In this document: one piece after another, positions 50,555 to 61,197 of the stretch
Layout: the number at the start of each line of letters is the position of its first letter
Numbering within the stretch: the first letter of the stretch is position 1
Translations under genes and position numbers: made by a program
Assembly: GCF_020379485.1 (NCBI RefSeq)
Contig: NC_063442.1
Location: 14,382,009-14,446,008, forward strand
Reading direction: 5' to 3'
DNA: 64,000 nucleotides
From: Brassica napus
Taxonomy: Eukaryota; Streptophyta; Magnoliopsida; Brassicales; Brassicaceae
The notes under the pieces: generated by a model
Told to the model about the DNA's origin: nothing
The model's database searches: none
Seen by the model: the letters and a program-made list of their open reading frames with translations, nothing else

Positions 50555-53044
50555 GGGATTTTTGCCAAAACTAACCCACAACTTGATTTTAATCCCAAAC
50601 CTATACCCAAACTTGAATCAAATGCAAAACTAACCTAAAAGCCTAGTGAAATTACAGCTCAGCCCCTTGTGACCAAACAAAAAAACAGAAGCCATTTTTA
50701 CGAATATAGCCCCAGTAAATCGTCTGAGTCGTCTAAGATGTTGGAAGTCATCTGGACGACTGAAGTGTAAGTCGTTTGGTACCAGTTTATTTTAAAAATA
50801 ATTTATAAATCTTGTAAAAAATATTTTGGTGCGTGAAAAATAAAAATCAAGTAATTATAAACAGTTTTAAGTGATATAAATTAAGATATGATAAAATTGA
50901 TTTGTTTTGAAGATAGATGAGTGGAAGTAGTGAATCATGAAATACTTTGGTTTAGGAGTTTGGCAAACATATGTTGTAGTATTGTATGTATTGTTAGGGT
51001 TAGATTTTGGAAAACTAAAGTGGAATCCAAGCTTGTCTTTGTAGAGGAATGATCTATAATAGTTTTGTTTGTGATCTGTTTTGTGAATTGCATGTCTACT
51101 CTTTTAGTTGTGAATTTTTTGTAAAATCAGTAATAATGTTTTCCAAGATGTATTAAATGTGCTAACAATGTGTTTACACATTTACAAATCAATGAAATAA
51201 TAGACTTCAGTAGCCTTTTTCTTATCTTTGGATCTCTCATATGCAATAATAAACTCCAATGACCTTTTTCTCATCTTAATAAACAAGAATGTTGGTAGCT
51301 TCATATTGATACAACATTTTAAGAAGCATTTAACCCTTCTTCCAACTCATAACAATAGTCATCATTATTGTCTATAACAATAATACTTAAGAGATGGAAA
51401 CAAACAATAGTAACTAGTCAAAGCATATCATATTTTTTTATAAGTTTATCTTGAAAAACTTAGTCAAATTTAGTAAAACTAAGGGAGAGAACATATTTTG
51501 TAAATATGAGTTTTACATATCTTGAAGTTACTTATCACTCTTAAAAATACAAGTTATTCAAAAACTAACGTAGAAGACTTAAAAACTAGCGGAGAAGACG
51601 CGGACGACTTCAATCTAAGTTGTCTAGACGACTAAACTATACGTCGTCTGGTCAACGCAGGAGTTATTTTTGCAATTGACTTTGAAATCTGTTATTTCGG
51701 ACGCCTGAAAGTTAAGTCGTCTACTATTGTTTGGTTAAAAAAAAACTCCAAAAAGCTAGACGACTTACATTTCAGTCGTCAGAGGTTAGTTTTGCATTTG
51801 ACTGGATTATTTCAGAAGTTTCACTTTTTGGACGACTTACATTTCAGTCGTCTAGTGAAAATTAAAATAATAATATTTTTTAAAAAGTAGACGACTTACA
51901 GTTAAGTCGTCATAGGTTAGTTTTGCAATTGAAAAAAAAAACTTCAAGATTTAATTATATACATACGACTTATAATTCAGTCGTCCATGAGACGACTTAT
52001 AATTCAGTCGTCCATGAGACGACTGAAATGTAAGTCGTCCAGGATTTACCAGGTTTGACCAGAATCTCGGAAAAAAATCCTGGACGACTTACAATTAAGT
52101 CGTCTGGTGGACGACTGAATTATAAGTCGTCTGTGTATAATTAAATCTTGAAGTTTTTTTTTTCAATTGCAAAACTAACCTATGACTACTTAATTGTAAG
52201 TCGTTTACTTTTTAAAAAATATTATTATTTTAATTTTCGCCAGACGACTGAAATGTAAGTCGTCTGGGGAAGTCAAACTTCTGAAATTATCCAGTCAAAT
52301 GCAAAACTAACCTATGACGACTGAAATGTAAGTCGTCTAGGTTCTTTGGAAATTTTTTTGAAACCAAACAATAGTATACGACTTAACTTTCAGTCGTCTC
52401 AGGTTACAGGTTTCAAAGTCAATTGCAAAAATAACCTCTGCGTTGACCAGACGACTTTCAGGTAAGTCGTCTACAGCCAGACGACTTCCAGGTAAGTCGT
52501 CTACAGCCAGACGACTTCCCAAGTAAGTCGTCTGACGAATAGATCTGGAAAAAAACTCGATGTCATACCTTAAATTGGTGAGATAAGTTACTTAGCATAC
52601 ATAAGGCTTCTCCATGCACACAGAATCACAAACGAAAGTCACCCACCCAGAATCGTTAGCTTCTATGACTCTATGAACCATAAAAATTTTAGAATCAAAA
52701 TCTTGGGTTTTTTTAGCTCATTGTGGAGAGAAAGTGAGAGATATGTTGTGTTTAGTTCACAAGAATGGAAAAAGAAGAAGGGTAAATCAATTTTGAGAGC
52801 ATTAAGAGCTTCAAATTGGTTGTTCATGGTGGTTGTGGTATTGATGACAATGGCAATCTTGTAATTACTTGAAGATGATGAGGGTGAGAGAGTAAAGATG
52901 TCATTTTCGAAAAAAAAAAAAATTGATGGTATTTTTGTAAATTATATGAACTTGTGGGGTGAATAGAGCAAAACTAATTTTCAAAAAAATGGAGGTTAGT
53001 TTTGTGTTTGACTTTAAGTTGTAGGTCAATTTTGCAAAAAGCCC
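50555..53044. mobile_element. Mutator-like non-autonomous element with fold-back core
   Basis: A perfect 9-bp direct repeat TTTTTAATA flanks the element (50546-50554 and 53045-53053), the duplication length typical of Mutator-like elements. The ends are an imperfect inverted repeat: GGGATTTTTGCCAAAACTAA, and the complement of TTTTGCAAAAAGCCC. Subterminal blocks repeat the phrase GCAAAACTAACCT in both orientations. The core (51.6-52.5 kb) is a long imperfect palindrome built from small hairpin units. There is no transposase; the only frames, such as 52673-52864, have no recognisable family. Boundaries are well supported; superfamily rests on duplication length. Confidence 0.75.
51590..52545. 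repeat. Array of ~18 GACGACT-N8-AGTCGTC hairpin units within ~400-bp inverted arms
   Basis: The unit is a 7-bp inverted repeat, GACGACT ... AGTCGTC, around an 8-nt spacer such as TACATTTC; perfect copies begin at 51759 and 51831, a variant at 51890, and others follow through 52500. Units alternate with spacers that also mirror: 51638-52047 pairs with 52075-52455 around a loop at about 52048-52074. An extra copy lies at 50755. Confidence 0.85.
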
Positions 53045-53479
53045 TTTTTAATAATCTTTACTTTTATTTATTATATACAAAGATTTTTTTTAAAGCAATT
53101 TTGTATAGGTTTTTTCTAGATTTTTTTTGAATTTCATAAAATGGATGAGATATCTGTAGATATCCATAAATATTTGTAAAAAAATTTGGATATCCAAAAT
53201 AAAACAAATAAAAAAATTATCCATTAAATACAAAACAAAACACAAATACTTAAAAAGTATAGTAGTATTCGATATGTGTCCACCTTTACGTAGTAGTACT
53301 TATTTGGGTCTTTTAGCATGCTACATTTTTATTGTGGTTTTCAAGTAAAACGTGAAATCTATCTTATCCCTTTGTAGTTATTAAATGAAACTAACTTTTA
53401 GTTACATGTTTATTACAACAGTTACCACTGAAGTTAACTCAATTTCTAAGATTTTTTTTTTCTGATAACGAAAGACTAT

Positions 53480-53910
53480 TCTATTTTTCAAACTTGAGGT
53501 GATAACCAGACCGAAATATAACAACCAATAAAATAAAGTCTTCTATAGAAAGATCTTGTCGTTCTAGCTAAAGAGTCCGGAATCTGATTTTGCGCTCGTG
53601 GAATATGAGTAATCTTGAAGTTCGATAAACATATCTGCAGGGTCTCTATTCTCTCTAATTATGTTGAAAATCTTGACCAAATTTGGAGCTCCTTAATCAT
53701 GACGATCAAATCTTTCCAGTCCGTTCCGAAGCTCTAATATGTCGAATGCTGAATCATGCTCTCTATCGTCCATTTTAATGCTTCCACTTCTAAATGCATG
53801 GCAGACTCTCGCCGAATATAGTTTCATGTCCCTGTAAATTGAACTCTTTCCAAATTATCTACCCAAGTCCATCCATACTCGATAAACTATACCGTAAAAG
53901 ACCATGACCC
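53480..53910 (-). pseudogene. Degenerate LINE RNase H-like fragment
   Basis: The minus strand reads ARVCHAFRSGSIKMDDREHD, then LERFDRHD, a stop and further fragments with an RNase H-like layout (YSYSTSAKSDSGLF near the end). Multiple stops show it is dead. Confidence 0.45.
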
Positions 53911-54415
53911 ATCGCACATGTTACCCAAACTTAAGATTCGAGGTTCGTCGATATTTCTAAGATCTTTATTAAAGTTATTTCAGTCATATTTGTTACATGT
54001 ATAATAAACATATTGTGCATCTAATCGCATGTGATTATTATCTATACTTTTTCGGGTTTAGGAAATAATAACTCACGAACATGATTTATCATTTTATACA
54101 GTAATGTCAATTTATTCTAACTCCAAATTATGCGATTATATTATAAGATTTTCATACATTTACGAATAGTTACTTAATAATCTAAATGTTGTTTTGGTGA
54201 AAGAATCCAAAAACAAATCGACAAAAATACGTAGCATAGTCTTTTCAGTACATGAATATGTTAAAAATATTTTCTAGCCTAATAAATTATTCTAACAAAA
54301 ATATATAGTATAATGTTTATTATTTTAATTTTAAACGAATTTATGAAATATTAATAAGTTTTTTTTTTCTATATTACTAAATTAAGAACATTTTCAGTTT
54401 AGCAATATACTACCT

Positions 54416-54429
54416 TTCGTCCAAAAAAA
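54416..54429 (+). mobile_element. 14-nt poly(A) micro-insertion with 15-bp target duplication
   Basis: TTCGTCC plus seven A residues lies between perfect copies of AGCAATATACTACCT (54401-54415 and 54430-54444). Confidence 0.6.
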
Positions 54430-54810
54430 AGCAATATACTACCTATACTCTTTAAGATATACTGGAACACTGCAGGTTAAAAAATTCATAACAAATATGT
54501 AAAATCATAACTTAGCTTAAAATTCTTAAGAAATATTCTTCAGTTGATAACTTGATTTTTATTTTATTCGTAAAAGTAGTTGATAACTTGATGTTAGTAG
54601 TATATTACTAACACTGTTAGAATACACACTTGAAGCACTCATTATTTTTCATCAGTTTCTAAATTGTCAAACTAAATGAATAAAAAATATGGCAAAACGT
54701 GAATCAAATTCTTGTTTATCTTAATATATAGAGATGTGGAAGAAGGTGGGAACAATCTCGTGTGTAGAAGCCGATGACAAATGCTAAACCGGTTACCTGA
54801 GCGGTCATCT

Positions 54811-54920
54811 TTATATAAAGAAGGCAACAACAAAGGCCGAGTATCGTGAGGTTATTAGGATAACACGTGTTAGTTACAGCAGCGGAATTTGACCGTAACC
54901 GACACATGACCTTGCACGTG
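54811..54920 (-). promoter_or_regulatory. Orphan promoter-like cluster: TATA plus two G-boxes
   Basis: On the minus strand, CTTTATATAAAG (54811-54820) lies downstream of CACGTG at 54864-54869 and 54915-54920, spaced like a light- or ABA-responsive core promoter. No long ORF follows within 300 bp, so the transcript, if any, is non-coding or the gene is lost. Confidence 0.4.
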
Positions 54921-55188
54921 GTGGACTATTCCATCTGGGTCCCTCAACCCTAATAAATATCAATATTAGACGTTATTTTGTGAATATAATATTTCATGTC
55001 AAGAGGCATGATTACAAGTTAAGAAACTTTCTTATAAAAACTAAATAAAACTAGAAACTTATAAAAAACTTCTCATGGATGTAGTTTGTATGTTTTATGT
55101 AAATCAATTGGGACTAAGCTTAATTTAGATATACAACTCAGTAACTAATTTTAAAGACTTAAAATATGACAAAAGTATGTTACAAATA

Positions 55189-55207
55189 CTCATTTACAAA
55201 AAAAAAG
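55189..55207 (+). mobile_element. Possible 19-nt poly(A) micro-insertion with 10-bp duplication
   Basis: CTCATTTAC, nine A residues and a G sit between GTTACAAATA at 55179-55188 and 55208-55217. Confidence 0.4.
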
Positions 55208-55400
55208 GTTACAAATATAAGATTGAAATTACAGGATAAGGAAAATATGACTGATATGCTGACAGATTACCAACGTCATCAACGCTTTACAAATCTCTTT
55301 TCGGTCTTCACATTATAAGTTGGAACTATCCTCAAACATGTAAAATGAACATTAAAATAATAAAAGAATATATATGGTTAAATTAATGAATTATCATATA

Positions 55401-55662
55401 CTCCCCATGTTTATATAATGTTCTAGCTTTAACATACAAATTAAGAAAAGTTTACTTTTACCAAAAGTATTTGATTACAACAAAAAAATAACCAAATATT
55501 ATTAATCATTGCTATTCTAAACTAATAAAAAAAAGCAACATATTAACATTTAATATTTTAATCACTTATTTTAATAGTTTTACATAAAAAAATTTCAAAA
55601 CAATCTTACAAATTAAAACAAAAATATCTTCTAAAATATCATACAAATAGAAATAGAGGGAG
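55401..55662. mobile_element. Stowaway-like MITE
   Basis: The ends CTCCCCATGTTTATATAATG and (complement) CTCCCTCTATTTCTATTTG are inverted, with TA on both sides (55399-55400 and 55663-55664). It is 262 bp and non-coding. Confidence 0.65.
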
Positions 55663-55671
55663 TATAACAGT

Positions 55672-55927
55672 CTCTCCATTTATTAATATAAGTCGTTTTA
55701 GAAAAAATTGTATGTTCTAAATTATATGATGTTTTCGATTTTCTATGTAAAAATTATCAACATTTAATGTTCTATGACCAATGATAATATACCTTCTATT
55801 TTATTATTGGTTAATTTGTGGTTAGGTAAATAACTAATGTTGTTTTTGTTTAGAAAATATAAAAAAATATGATTTTTTTAATCTATATTCATAATTATAA
55901 AACAACTTATATTAAAAACGGAAGGAG
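55672..55927. mobile_element. Stowaway-like MITE
   Basis: The ends CTCTCCATTTATTAATATAAG and (complement) CTCCTTCCGTTTTTAATATAAG are inverted; TA follows the right end. It lies 9 bp from the previous MITE and resembles the copy in WRKY8 intron 1. Confidence 0.65.
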
Positions 55928-56235
55928 TATATTTAATGCTTTTAAAAATAAAAATTATTGTATATAGTAAAAATAGTGGAATTGTTGGAGAATAACATAT
56001 AACAAAATTCCAATAATGACAAAGAAGTGAGCATATATTGACTTTACAAAGTTTACATTTGTTCGGTCAACATGATTTTTTCCTCTTTCTTTTGTCAACT
56101 GGTTTTTTTTTCTCTTTTAATAGTTCAAAACATCATATCTAAGAGTTTCTTGTGTTCATAGGCTAATAAAATGATAATGGTTCACTTACGCTTCTTTGCG
56201 TTTTTTTTTTCTAACTCTTTTGCAATCAAATTCTA
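55928..56235. other. AT-rich DNA, nothing recognised
   Basis: No gene or repeat ends were seen. Confidence 0.4.
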
Positions 56236-56239
56236 TAGA

Positions 56240-57300
56240 AGTTTTTTTTTTTTTTTTTTTTTTGGTCTAAATGTTAAGATTTATACCAGTTTTTTAGTTT
56301 TTTACATGTTGTGAACCACAACTTATTACACAAAAGAAAAAGAGCAAAGAACACAAGAGCAGCAGCAACCGAAAGAGAGAAAAGAGCAGCACTAACTATA
56401 AGGGGAGATAAAGCAGAAATAGAGCTCAAGAAGAGAAGGAGAGCGAACAGTCGCTGCGGGCCTAGGCACAGAAAGGAGCCTATCACGCATTGCACGATCC
56501 ACCACCCTGAAAGTAGCTTCCTGAGATGTCGAGACGCCTTTGAAGATACGAGCATTCCGCTCACGCCAAAGGGAGTAGATGACGACCTGGTTGAGGAGCT
56601 TCAAAACCGCTACAGCGCGAGGAGCATGAGGGCCCTGAAGGTTGAGACACAAGCTGACAACTGCAGCTAGAGATGCCGGTGGAGACGCCATGTACCTGCC
56701 ACAGAAACGACTCCAAGTAGCAACCGCAAAAGAACAATCGAAGAATAAATGACTAATAGACTCATCAGCGAGAGAGCAAAGGACACAACCTGGCGGAACT
56801 TGTAGTCCCCATGAGATTAGACGATCTCGGGTTGGTAATCTACCAAGGAAAGCAGTCCAAGAGATAAAGGAATATCGAGGAACTTCCTCCTTAAACCAAA
56901 CTACCTTGTGCCAATCAACGGGGGGGGGGGGGGTTAGGGACTCGGATTCTCTCCCAAGTAACCCTCGATGAGAAAGATGGAGCAAAACCACCAGAACCCT
57001 GCCTCCACAAATACACATCATCGCTGCAAGCTGCAGATGGAACCGACATAGTAGATAGAATAATCTGAAGGGTCAGAGCATTTTCGGAGCGCGCCGGTGG
57101 CAGGTTCCAGTGACCGTTACGAACAACTTGAGAGACTGTGGCTGAGAGAGGAATCCTAAGAGACCTCGGCCCGGATGAACCTAGTAGGAGGATTAAAGGA
57201 CCTAACTCAGTCCAATAGTCGTACCAGAACAACGCTTTGGACCCATTACCAACGTTGCATCGGAGAAACAGCGACAGGTCTTGCTTCAGCTGTAACATGC
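56240..57300 (-). mobile_element. 5'-truncated LINE (zf-RVT region), frameshifted at a poly-C tract
   Basis: On the minus strand it begins near MLQLKQDLSLFLRCNVGNGS, FWYDYWTELGPL, then YLWRQGS, a C14 tract, VVWFKEEVPRYSFISWTAFL and the zinc block CVLCSLADESISHLFFDCSF. It ends IYSLWRERNARIFK and FCFISPYS. A long T-run (plus strand, 56240-56262) is the poly(A) tail. Frames change at the C14 (plus-strand G-run 56920-56933). This family lacks the RNase H-like tail, so it differs from the LINE at 35.6 kb. Confidence 0.8.
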
Positions 57301-57458
57301 TCCTAACTGTACTCGAAATGTCATCGCGTCTTCACTTTCTTTGCCATGTCAACAACTTCTAAACCTCTTCTTCAAATGAGAAAACTCATTCCTTGATTTA
57401 CTTAGACAATGCTTCTCCTTCTTCGGTTTCAAAACGTCGATCTCCTCTTGCTCGGTTT

Positions 57459-58895
57459 TTATCGATTTTCTCGTACCGGCAGAAAACTGTCTTTCGACCA
57501 TGACCGTTCCTCGCTTCGACCATGACTAAGGTCAAGGTCTTTGACTTTTCTACTTATGAGCAGGGTCATTACAACGTTAGTACAAGATCCGCCATCAATG
57601 ATCAAGCTACATACCTTGTGATCAACACTACATCTTGTGTGAAAGATGTTCTCCCGTTGGATGGTCTCTGGATTAAAGAGGGTGCTAAGAGCTCTCCGGG
57701 TCACTAGCAGCTCGCCTGTCTCCGGGTAGTCGGTTACTTCCTCATCCGAGAGCACTGTCTCGCCCTCTGCCTCATCTTGGGATTCATACTCGCCATCCCC
57801 CTTTAGGACCATCACTCGTTTGTTTGGACAATCCCGGGCGTAGTGGCCCTTGCTCTGACACTTATAACAAATGATGTCACGAGTACGCAAAGTTTGGGCT
57901 TCAGTCTTACCCTGCTCCGGTTTGTATGCATTGGACGAGTCAGCCTGGTTTGTCTTGAATCAGCTCTCAATCTCAATCGCCTTGCCCTTGTCGCCTTGCT
58001 TTGAGCCCGGTTGAGTCCATGCAGGCTTGCTGCGGCTGGTGCTGGCCGTCTTGCGCTTGATGTGCTGCCCGGCTTGCGTAGCAAAGTGCAGTAGGTCGTT
58101 GAAGTCTTCATACTGTTGTCTCTCCACCTTGCGGGCAATGCGGTCTTGCAGCCCTTCCAGGAATTGGGACATCATCGTCTCTTCGGGCTCGTCGATCTCA
58201 AGCTTATTCCTAAGTGCCTCAAACTCCTCAAAGTATTCCTCCACAGTCTTAGTTCCCTGCATAAGTTTACGAAAAAGTTTTAGCACATCACGCTGGTAGT
58301 AAGATGGAATGTACCTCGCACGAAGCTTGGTCCGCATCTCGGTCCAATTACGCGCTCTCCACACTGGCCCGGACTTGGCGACGTCTCGATCCCACCATGA
58401 AAGAGCATTGTCCGTCAGCTGGGCTGCTGCTAGGGCAACCTTCCTCGCCTCGCTATATTAGTAATAGTCGAAGATGTACTCCATGCGCTTCTCCCACACG
58501 ATGTAGGCATCCGGATCAACCTTGCCGGCAAATGTTGGGGGAAGAAGCTTAAGCGCCTTGCCTCCTAACCATGGCTCTTCCTCCTCTCGGTCTCCACCTC
58601 CTCTATGGTTGCGGCCTCCTCCTACTTGGGCCCGGGGTCCTCGCGCGTTCCTCCTCCCTCCCCGGTTTGGCCTCTCCTCGTCCTGACTGCGCGTATCATC
58701 AGTACTGTCCGCGTCCGAGTCAGTGTCATGCGGATCCGGCTGATTCCTTCCGGGTGGTCGAGGTCCGTTGGGCCTGCCTCCCTGCCGTAGCTGAGCAAGC
58801 TCGGCGGTGATAGCCCTAAGACTCGCCCTCAGCTCTTCATTGTCAGCTAGGAGCTGAGCGTTTATGGCCGCTTGGTCTTGACCTACATCTCCCAT
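57459..58895 (-). pseudogene. Ty3/gypsy gag with start of protease, two stops
   Basis: On the minus strand from 58895: a Gln-rich coiled region (QLLADNEELRASLRAITAEL), the capsid-like retrotransposon gag domain (NALSWWDRDVAKSGP, KVERQQYEDFNDLL), the zinc knuckle CYKCQSKGHYARDC, and the first protease motif SLIIDGGSCTNV, after which similarity ends. Stops interrupt at about 58457 and 57961. The start is 335 bp inside a primer-binding site and LTR. The rest of pol is missing. Confidence 0.8.
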
Positions 58896-59230
58896 AGTTT
58901 CTGAAAAAGATACTCAAAGAAAATATCAAAGGCAAGAGGGTTTAAATAGAGGCTTGGGTCAGATACTAGAGTATCGACCAAGACAAAGAGTAAATGCAAA
59001 ATTTAAAGATGAAAATCGAATCAAGATTGAAAAAGGAAAGTGGGAATATTTTTTTGATTTTCGAAAGCTTGGAAGGAAAGCAAAACTATTTGATTTTTTT
59101 TTTTTTTAAATGCAAAAATCGAAAACTTGGAGAACAATCCGAAAATTTCAAAATATGGAAAGTAAATATGTTTTTTTTTTGAAGTGCAACGGTTAGGGTT
59201 CAGAAAGAACTGAGTTTCACAGGAAACTTC

Positions 59231-59243
59231 AGCTCTGATACCA
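59231..59243 (-). other. Retrotransposon primer-binding site (initiator tRNA-Met)
   Basis: The minus-strand TGGTATCAGAGCT is the canonical complement of the 3' end of plant initiator tRNA-Met, 6 nt from the LTR end. Confidence 0.85.
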
Positions 59244-59249
59244 AAATGT

Positions 59250-60025
59250 TGTAGGCACAGGACGGATGGTCGGATTGGACGGACGGACGGCCGGTCGGAT
59301 GGCCGTTCCGCGGTTCAGCCTTGGCTCGGATGGACGGTACCGGCCGGGTCGTCTCTTGTTTGGGATTGTACCTGAAACAGATATGAACTTTTATGAGTTT
59401 TCAATAGAAACAAGAAGAGAAACCGAGAGACTAATGGATGAATGATAAATAAGCAAGATATGATTCTTTTGGGTTTTATAAAATCGATGAATGAAATCTA
59501 GAACAAAAGATAGAGAAAAGAGAAGTTTGGCGATGGAATCTGTTGCTGGACGTGTGTCTCTCTCAACAAGATGCCAAGGACGGATGGAAGGATAGATATG
59601 GATCCAGCTCTTGCTGGACGTATGTCTCTCTCAAGATTCGGACAAGGAATGGAATGGATCAAAGGACTCCACAAAGAACAATGGATCGGTTCTTTGATAT
59701 GTCAGACGGCTGCTCTCAATGGTTTCACACAACTGAAAGACTTAGGGTTTCTTTGCTAAAGCAAAAAAGATTTCATAAAAAGACTTAGCCGAAAATTGGC
59801 AACTACAAAGGTTTAAATAGGTGTTCCTCAATGGACTTTAAAAGATAAAAAGGCCTAGACAAATGGCCAAAGTCTTAACCGAAATAAATTAAAGAAAAAC
59901 AATAGACCGGTCGCGGTTTGAGATGTCCGGATCAGAACTCATAGTATGCTTGCATGTTGCCACATTAAAACCCTTCGGGAAAACCCAGTGGGACAAAACC
60001 CGATAAGGAAAAAGAGTACACCACA
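59250..60025 (-). repeat. Gypsy LTR (776 bp) shared between two internal regions
   Basis: On the minus strand it starts TGTGGTGTACTCTTTTTCC at 60025 and ends ...GTGCCTACA at 59250, the TG...CA ends of an LTR. The primer-binding site follows directly. It contains a TATTTAAA at about 59813 and (GGAC)n-like repeats near the 3' end. A second LTR copy is not in the window. Confidence 0.75.
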
Positions 60026-60047
60026 TACTACTCCTTCTGATGGTCGG

Positions 60048-60404
60048 CTATATCTCTGAACCCGAAGCAATTTGGTTGGATGGATTGAGTATGAAGGTGG
60101 AAATGATCAGGCCGGCTTCATTCTGGCCGATGGAGGAGAACAGGCTTGAATGGAAGGGCTCTGGAACCTCTAATGGTTCGCAGGTGTCTTCCAGCTTTAA
60201 GTCAGACAACTCCTGGATCAATAGTTGCTTGAATTCGGTTTGTTCCTGTGCAAGCAACTCCTGGACAGCTTTAGCAAATCCAGCTCTTATAACCCTTGAG
60301 CCGGACCTTGTGGTAGGACCTTTGCGGATGATGGGAACCTCAGTCGTGGTTACTACAACACCTAAGACTGGCTGGTACGTTTCCTCGATCCATGGCCGTC
60401 CCAA
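60048..60404 (-). pseudogene. Possible C-terminal end of a gypsy polyprotein
   Basis: The frame ends 22 bp before the LTR start and contains GPTTRSGSRVIRAGFAKAVQ and a Glu/Gln-rich tail. The (G/P)xTRS motif just before a 3' LTR is common at the end of plant gypsy pol. It is too short for certainty. Confidence 0.4.
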
Positions 60405-60445
60405 CGATCTTATTCAGGATCGGGGATGCGACATGGGCTGTCTGT

Positions 60446-61170
60446 TCAGTACACAAAGGCGTCTGTGGGTTTCCGCCAGCACACAAAGGATGAGTTTGCC
60501 TGTAACTCCACAGGATTCTTGCCATTGATCCATGGCCCTCGTAGCCTGTCGATCGAAAATGAGTTTGCCTGTAAAAAATTTTCATTAGTAATTTTATCAA
60601 TATCCCTTTGGGCATGAAGTATTTGACTAGACAATTTGTTTAAATATAGCATGACTGGTGATACGAAGCGGTCATGCATGTCGTCGTAAGTATGCAGCCT
60701 ATCATCCATGGCTGAAATCTTAGCGTCAAGCGATGTGATGGTACACACGTCGATCGATGTGGCTGGTTGTTGGTCCTTCTTGCGAATGGTGTCTAGATCT
60801 TGCTGTAGTACCTCGATTTTAGTGCTCAGCCAGTCCACGTTGTTGTTGAGAGGGTAGTACATGTCGTTTATCCTCGTGGTGATGTATGAGACTTCCCATT
60901 CAGCCTTGTGTTCTGCTGAACATTGAGGTTCTGCAGGGATCTGGGCTGTCGGAAGACTGACGTTGATCGATGGTGTGGTGCGTCGATCGATGCTGAGGTC
61001 CTGGCTTCCTTCTCAAGTTGCTGTCGTAAACTCTCAATTTCTGTCCTCATTTCTACCATACTTCTGAAAATCTCATTGTCGCCTCTATCCAAAGGTTGAT
61101 GTGTATTTTCTACCAATGATTTGAGCTCCTCTCCCAGTTTTTCCTGAGCTCCACAAATACCAGTCACCAT
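60446..61170 (-). pseudogene. Athila ORF tail, two broken frames
   Basis: Frames 61170-60868 (EKLGEELKSLVENTHQPLDR, coiled-coil-like) and 60862-60446 (VDWLSTKIEVLQQDLDTIRK, DKITNENFLQANSFSIDRL) continue the repeat-rich Athila protein after a stop at 61198. No enzymatic motif. Confidence 0.5.
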
Positions 61171-61197
61171 CTCGTTGATTTCATCTTTGGTGTAGAG

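Larger units (their letters stand above)
53911..55400. other. Intergenic DNA with a promoter-like patch and micro-insertions
   Basis: No coding gene was recognised. It contains inserts at 54416 and 55189 and the G-box/TATA cluster at 54811-54920. Confidence 0.4.

Noticed and set aside
51590..52545. CRISPR-like array of GACGACTT repeats
   Set aside because: The repeats are palindromic and irregularly spaced, the spacers themselves are mirrored, and the window is plant nuclear DNA with a transposon 9-bp duplication around the array.
58027..58810. Plus-strand frames over the gypsy gag
   Set aside because: The minus strand has the gag domain and zinc knuckle; the plus frames are GC-rich shadows.
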